From Aurantimonas coralicida DSM 14790 (GTDB lineage: Bacteria; Pseudomonadota; Alphaproteobacteria; Rhizobiales; Rhizobiaceae): a stretch of 64,000 bases of DNA. The notes under the pieces are model-generated. The model was not told the origin of the DNA. It made no database searches and was given only the letters and a program-made list of their open reading frames with translations. The stretch covers positions 124,001 through 188,000 of the forward strand of contig NZ_ATXK01000007.1 in assembly GCF_000421645.1 (NCBI RefSeq), in the 5' to 3' direction. This document shows, piece by piece, positions 59,840 through 64,000 of this stretch. The number at the start of each line of letters is the position of its first letter. The stretch's first letter is position 1. The position numbers were made by a program, and so were the translations under genes.

Positions 59840-61294
59840 TCAGCTCATCTGGGAGCGGATGAAGTCCTTGACGATGAAGACGATGCCGCGGCCCAGCAGC
59901 GTGTCGAGCGCGTCGCAGAACTGGTCGACATGGCCCTCGTCGCAGATCAGCGGCGGCTCCAGCCGGATGACGTTGCGATTGTACTCGGTAAACGCCACCA
60001 GCACGTCGTGATCGCGCAGCAGGAGCGCGCCGACGAAGCCCGACAGCGAGCCCTTCAGCTTGTCGTCGAGGATCGCCACCATCGGACGCAGCGCCATCGG
60101 CAGGGTCCGCGAGAAGTCGTGGAACTCGAGACCGACCATCAGCCCCTGCCCGCGCACGTCCTTGACGATGGACGGGTATTTCGCCTGGATCGCCTGGAGG
60201 CGCTCCAGGAGATAGGCCCCGACCTCGGCGGAATTGCCGATCAGATCGTCGTCATAGAGGACGTTCAGCCCCTCGATGGCGGTGACGCAGGCCTCGCCGA
60301 TGCCGCCGAAGGTCGCCTGGGCATGGATCATCGCCGTCTTCGGCGTGCCATAGGCCTTCATGTAGACCTCGCGCCGGGCGATCATCGCACCGACAGCGGC
60401 CTTGCCGGCGCCCAGCGATTTGGCCAGCGCGGTGACGTCCGGCACCACGCCGTGATGCTCGAAGGCGTAGAAGCGGCCGGTGCGCCCGTAGCCGCACTGC
60501 ACCTCGTCGGCGACCCACAGGACGTTGTGCTTGTCGCAGAGAGCGCGCACGCCCTGCCAGTAATCCGTCGAGGCGGTGATGATGCCGCCGCCGCCCTGCA
60601 CCGTCTCCAGCACCACGACGCCGATCTCCGGGTCGCTGCGGATGGCGTTGGTGAGCGCCTCAAGATCGCCGAAGGGCACCTTGCAGGTGTTGCCGACCAG
60701 CTTGAACTCGCCCTGATAGAGCGGCGAATCCGTCAGCGACAGGACGCCCTTGGTCTTGCCGTGGAAGGAGTTCTCGGCATGGACGATCTTGCAGTTCTTG
60801 CGGCCCGAGGCGCGCTCGGCGACCTTGATCGCCGCTTCCATGGCTTCGGACCCGGAGGAGCCGAGGAAGACCATGTCGAGATCGCCGGGCGAACAGGCCG
60901 CCAGGTTTTTGGCCAGCGCCGAGGCGTATTGCGACAGGAAGGCGATGGCGATCTCGTGCCGGCGCTCGTCCTGGAAGCGCTGACGCGCCTCGATGATGCG
61001 CGGATGGTTGTGGCCGAAGGCCAGCGAGCCGAAACCGCCGAAGAAATCGAGGATCTTTCGGCCGTTCTGGTCGATGTAATACATCCCCTCGGCGCGTTCG
61101 ACCTTCACCTTGTGAAAGCCGAGCAGCTTCATGAAATGAAACTGGCCGGGATTGATGTAGTCCTTGAACAGGTCCGCCATCGTCTTGACGTCGAGCGCCT
61201 TGGCGTCCTCGACGGTCAAGAGGTTCGGCTTGGCCGGTCCGCGACGATGGGTCGGGGCGAGGTCGGGGTTCGCAGCCATGGGACGGTCGAGCAT
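59840..61294 (-). CDS. Class III PLP-dependent aminotransferase
   Basis: A 484-aa fold-type I aminotransferase. The cofactor and catalytic features are GSSGSEAMEAAIKVAERASG, WVADEVQCGYGRTG (Asp for the pyridine nitrogen) and the Schiff-base Lys in ALAKSLGAGKAAVGA. The family includes acetylornithine, 4-aminobutyrate and amino-sugar transaminases; the substrate is unclear. It is the last gene of the minus-strand cluster with the FAD oxidoreductase, small transporter and epimerase, and a terminator follows. ATG 61294 has AGGAG; the frame upstream is short. Confidence 0.88.
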   Translation of the reverse strand: MLDRPMAANPDLAPTHRRGPAKPNLLTVEDAKALDVKTMADLFKDYINPGQFHFMKLLGFHKVKVERAEGMYYIDQNGRKILDFFGGFGSLAFGHNHPRIIEARQRFQDERRHEIAIAFLSQYASALAKNLAACSPGDLDMVFLGSSGSEAMEAAIKVAERASGRKNCKIVHAENSFHGKTKGVLSLTDSPLYQGEFKLVGNTCKVPFGDLEALTNAIRSDPEIGVVVLETVQGGGGIITASTDYWQGVRALCDKHNVLWVADEVQCGYGRTGRFYAFEHHGVVPDVTALAKSLGAGKAAVGAMIARREVYMKAYGTPKTAMIHAQATFGGIGEACVTAIEGLNVLYDDDLIGNSAEVGAYLLERLQAIQAKYPSIVKDVRGQGLMVGLEFHDFSRTLPMALRPMVAILDDKLKGSLSGFVGALLLRDHDVLVAFTEYNRNVIRLEPPLICDEGHVDQFCDALDTLLGRGIVFIVKDFIRSQMS

Positions 61295-61320
61295 CGTGTC
61301 TCTCCTCGCTAGGGGTCGGC

Positions 61321-62334
61321 TCACTCGGCCGGCTGCGGGTACGAACCGGCGGCGGGGGCCTGGCCCTCGCGCTTGGCCCGATATTCGGAATAGGCGGCGA
61401 TCAGCATGTCTCCGTCACGGTACTGGGGCACCCAGCCGAGATCGCGCTCGCCCTTGCCGACGTCCAGCACGCACATCTCGTCGGCGATGAGATACTGCTC
61501 GGGATCCATCAGCGGCATGTTGATCAGATCAAGGAAGTCGAGCGTGCGCTTGACGGCCCAGCCCGGTGTCGGGATCAGCAGCGACTTCGAGCCGGCATGC
61601 TTCACCAGGTCGCCGAGCAGCTTCTTCACCGGCGGCGGGTTCAAGGAGCCGAGATTGTAGGCCTCGTTGGGCACGCCCGCCTTCCAGGCCAGCCGCGCCG
61701 CCTCGGCGCAGTCGAAGACCGAGATGAACTGATACGGGTTGCGGCCCGAGCCGATCATCGGCACCGGCAGATTGGCGTCGATCAGCTTGAACAGCTTCTC
61801 AAGGATGCCGAGACGGCCGGGCCCGATGATCAGCCGGGGCCGGAACAGGGTGATGTCCATGCCGCGCTCGCGCCATTCGGCCGCCAGATGCTCGGTGTCG
61901 AGCTTGGACTGGCCGTATTCGCCGAGCGGCGAGACCGGGTGCTCCTCGGTCATCGGATAGACCTTGGTGTGACCGTAGATCATGTCGGTGGTGAAGTGGA
62001 CGAGCTTCGTCGCGCCCGCCTCGCCCACCGCTTCCATGATGTGCTTGGTGCCGTGGTAGTTCACCGGATAGAAGAAATCGTGGCGCTTGGCCCGCGGCAT
62101 GATCGGCGACAGCATCTTGGCCGACAGATTGTAGACCATGTCGTCCGCCGCGATCGGCACGGCGCGCACGGCAGCCGGATCGGTGACGTCGGTGTGCAGG
62201 AACTCGCACTGGGCGTAATGCGGCAGGTCGCTCTTGACGATGTCGGCGACGAGGACGCTTTCGCCGTCGGCGACGAGCTTCTGGGCCAGGTGGCGGCCGA
62301 CGAAACCGTCGCCGCCGAAGAGAACGTGCTTCAT
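61321..62334 (-). CDS. NAD-dependent epimerase/dehydratase family protein
   Basis: A 337-aa extended short-chain dehydrogenase. The Rossmann motif is MKHVLFGGDGFVGRHLAQKL, and the catalytic Tyr-x3-Lys is YGQSK in LGEYGQSKLDTEHLAA. The substrate is probably a nucleotide- or lipid-linked sugar, or a sterol-like compound as in 3-beta-HSD relatives (ENFYPVNYHGT-like region). It overlaps the transporter gene upstream by 4 nt (ATGA) and is 26 nt from the aminotransferase gene. Confidence 0.88.
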   Translation of the reverse strand: MKHVLFGGDGFVGRHLAQKLVADGESVLVADIVKSDLPHYAQCEFLHTDVTDPAAVRAVPIAADDMVYNLSAKMLSPIMPRAKRHDFFYPVNYHGTKHIMEAVGEAGATKLVHFTTDMIYGHTKVYPMTEEHPVSPLGEYGQSKLDTEHLAAEWRERGMDITLFRPRLIIGPGRLGILEKLFKLIDANLPVPMIGSGRNPYQFISVFDCAEAARLAWKAGVPNEAYNLGSLNPPPVKKLLGDLVKHAGSKSLLIPTPGWAVKRTLDFLDLINMPLMDPEQYLIADEMCVLDVGKGERDLGWVPQYRDGDMLIAAYSEYRAKREGQAPAAGSYPQPAE

Positions 62335-62768
62335 CGGGAAACCTCGTTTGCAGGAGCCTGGGCGACGTCGAGCGCGGGCTCCTCGCCGTGAATCGTGGTG
62401 CCGCCCTGGGCGATCAGGATCGTGCCGACGCAGATCAGGCCGATGCCGGCGATGCGCAGGGCGTTGAGGTCCTCGCGGAAGACGAAATAGGCGAAGACCG
62501 CCACCGCCACATAGGCCAGCGACAGGAAGGGATAGGCGAAGGACAGTTCGACCTTGGACAGGACGTAGAGATGCGAGGCCATGGAGATCACGAAGGTGCA
62601 GAGCCCGAGGAACACCCAGGGGCTAAACACGATCTGCAGGATCTTCAGGATCGGGTTGACGCCGGCAAAGCTCAGCGGCCCGAGCTGCATCATGCCGTAT
62701 TTCAGCATCACCTGCGCCGCGGCGTTGGTGAACACCGTGAACAGGATGAAGGGAAGGAATTTCGCCAT
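62331..62768 (-). CDS. Small EamA/SMR-like transporter (ArnE-type flippase-like)
   Basis: A 145-aa membrane protein with four helices: FLPFILFTVFTNAAAQVMLK in helix 1, and LSFAYPFLSLAYVAVAVFAY and GIGLICVGTILIAQG towards the end. Half-size EamA proteins of this sort include ArnE/ArnF, which flip undecaprenyl-phosphate-aminoarabinose. ATG 62768 (GAGG at 8 nt) is preferred to GTG 62774. Its place between an oxidoreductase related to DprE1 and an epimerase supports a flippase role for a lipid-linked sugar. Confidence 0.82.
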   Translation of the reverse strand: MAKFLPFILFTVFTNAAAQVMLKYGMMQLGPLSFAGVNPILKILQIVFSPWVFLGLCTFVISMASHLYVLSKVELSFAYPFLSLAYVAVAVFAYFVFREDLNALRIAGIGLICVGTILIAQGGTTIHGEEPALDVAQAPANEVSR

Positions 62769-62925
62769 CGGCACTGCCTCGTTCCAACGTCCGGACCGGC
62801 CGGATCTGCTGAAGCTGATCTAAGGGAAACCCGTGTGATATGTTTTAAGATCGGCGTATTCGCCCCGCCGGACCACCGACGGTTCATGTCACGGTAAACA
62901 AACCCTTTGCCGCAACCTGACGGCT

Positions 62926-63999
62926 TTACAGTTGCTTGGGCGTCTTCGTCGATGTCGTGTCGAGCCGCAGCGCCGTCCGCTTCCAGAAATCGGAAACGAT
63001 GGCCGGGTCGCGCAACGCTTCCAGTTCGCGCCAGCGTGGAAAGCCCGCTGCGAAGGTGTCCGGCGACATGCGGGCATCCTTGTAGGGATTGACTGCACCG
63101 CCGGCTGCGACGGTGATCCGGTCGAGCTCGGCGAGCAGTCTCAGGGTGATCTCGCCGCGATGGGGAAAGTCGAGGGTCAGCGTGTAGCCCGGCCGCGGAA
63201 AGCTGGTGAGGCCGGGGCTCGGCCTGTCGCCGAACCGTTTCAGCACCGTCAGGAACGAGCCCTGCTTGTGGCTGCGGGCGCATTCGATGAGAGCGCGCAC
63301 GGCATCCGGGCCCGTGGTCGTCGGCACGACGCTCTGGTGCTGGTGCAGACCGCGCGGGCCATAGAGCCGGTTCCACCGGCCCACCCGGTCCAGCGGATAG
63401 AAGAACTGGTCGAAGGAGACCAATCCTTGCGTCGTGCCGGGGCGGGCCTTGCGATAATAGGCCTCGTTGAAGGCGCGCAGCGCAAGGCCGCGCAGCGGGC
63501 TGATCGGCGGGGTAATGGGCACCGCCGCGAGCGGCGCGCGGGCCATGCCGGTCCGCTCGCCATCGCGGGCATGGTCGCCGGCGATCAGATGGCCGCGGCC
63601 CAGCGCCCGGCCCGTGGCCAGCGAGTCGATCCAGGCGACGGCATATTCATGGCGCTCGTCCGCCGCCTCGGCCAGTTCGAAATAGTCGGCCAGGCTGTCG
63701 AAGCGGGTCGTCGTTTCGGCGATCGTCAGCGACGGCACCTTGAGAAGCCGGATCGTCGCCTCGCGGATCAGCCCGGTCAGGCCCATGCCGGAAATCGTCG
63801 CGGCGAAGAGTTCGGGATGGGTTTCGCGGCTGCAGTGCAGGCGCCCCGCGTCGGAGCGGTCGAGGACGATCGATTCCACCCAGGCGCCGAATGTGCCGCG
63901 GCGATGGTGGTTCTTGCCGTGGATGTCGTTGGCGATGGCGCCGCCCAGCGTGACGAACTGGGTGCCGGGCGTCACGGGTAGGAACCAGCCGGCCTGCGC
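62926..63999 (-). CDS. FAD-binding oxidoreductase, DprE1-like, running off the right edge
   Basis: The C-terminal 357 residues of a vanillyl-alcohol-oxidase-type flavoprotein. The frame continues past the right edge (AQAGWFLPVTPGTQFVTLGG reads through the GTG at 63975). GGAIANDIHGKNHHRRGTFG is the FAD-binding block of DprE1-type enzymes, and WNRLYGPRGLHQHQSVVP is typical of the same group. DprE1 and an SDR partner (DprE2) epimerise decaprenyl-phosphoryl-ribose to arabinose in mycobacteria; homologues in rhizobia exist near arabinosylation genes. 157 bp separate it from the transporter gene downstream. Confidence 0.85.
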   Translation of the reverse strand, partial: AQAGWFLPVTPGTQFVTLGGAIANDIHGKNHHRRGTFGAWVESIVLDRSDAGRLHCSRETHPELFAATISGMGLTGLIREATIRLLKVPSLTIAETTTRFDSLADYFELAEAADERHEYAVAWIDSLATGRALGRGHLIAGDHARDGERTGMARAPLAAVPITPPISPLRGLALRAFNEAYYRKARPGTTQGLVSFDQFFYPLDRVGRWNRLYGPRGLHQHQSVVPTTTGPDAVRALIECARSHKQGSFLTVLKRFGDRPSPGLTSFPRPGYTLTLDFPHRGEITLRLLAELDRITVAAGGAVNPYKDARMSPDTFAAGFPRWRELEALRDPAIVSDFWKRTALRLDTTSTKTPKQL

Positions 64000-64000
64000 G

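Overview
The window is about 64 kb of a high-GC, gene-dense alphaproteobacterial chromosome, most likely order Hyphomicrobiales (Rhizobiales). The evidence is a very-long-chain acyl carrier protein cluster (acpXL to lpxXL) for the lipid A C28 fatty acid, general-stress (EcfG-type) promoters in front of a csbD and an entericidin gene, and many small rhizobial families (DUF971, DUF1289, DUF1194, DUF1638). The family cannot be fixed from sequence alone. No rRNA, tRNA or CRISPR was seen.

Layout. 1-5.1 kb: the end of an Anbu-proteasome operon (alpha-E protein, Anbu peptidase), a diguanylate cyclase gene broken by an amber codon, DUF971, and moaA with a coupled secreted protein. 5.3-12.1 kb: DMT and Bcr/CflA-type exporters, then a polar amino-acid ABC transporter split by a divergent metallo-beta-lactamase-fold gene, then a 3-hydroxyisobutyrate dehydrogenase-family enzyme. 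12.1-20.3 kb: Lrp regulator, uracil-DNA glycosylase-like protein, GST, sensor histidine kinase, DUF1289, membrane aspartic protease, TauE permease, aldehyde dehydrogenase and dusA. 20.3-22.8 kb: a decayed island just 5' of dusA, with two SRAP remnants, a cell-wall-hydrolase (TIGR02594-like) remnant, duplicated hairpins, an intact csbD and a 53-codon ORF. 22.8-29.1 kb: MarR regulator, acpXL-fabF2-fabF1-adh-lpxXL, L,D-transpeptidase. 29.4-31.4 kb: a GGDEF/EAL protein with degenerate GGDEF.

31.7-56.5 kb is a one-carbon and methylated-amine district: proXWV glycine betaine transporter, betaine-homocysteine methyltransferase, a Na+/alanine(glycine) symporter with UspA, a heme-containing adenylate cyclase, and then a corrinoid methyltransferase locus. 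That locus holds an MttB-superfamily methyltransferase divergent from a corrinoid protein, DUF1638, ExoD, PF13769, a MetF-like protein, a pterin:corrinoid methyltransferase, an unknown small protein and a RACo-like corrinoid reductive activator. A GlxA/GbdR-type AraC regulator and a dimethylglycine dehydrogenase-like FAD/GcvT protein follow. Together these suggest import of a quaternary amine and stepwise removal of its methyl groups to homocysteine and tetrahydrofolate. Two unknown families (DUF1638, PF13769) sit inside the corrinoid locus and are its least explained parts.

56.6-64 kb: a polytopic GT-C-like membrane protein, rsgA with an overlapping 24-codon leader ORF, and a four-gene minus-strand cluster (DprE1-like FAD oxidoreductase running off the edge, SMR/EamA-like flippase, NAD-dependent epimerase, class III aminotransferase) that looks like lipid-linked sugar metabolism.
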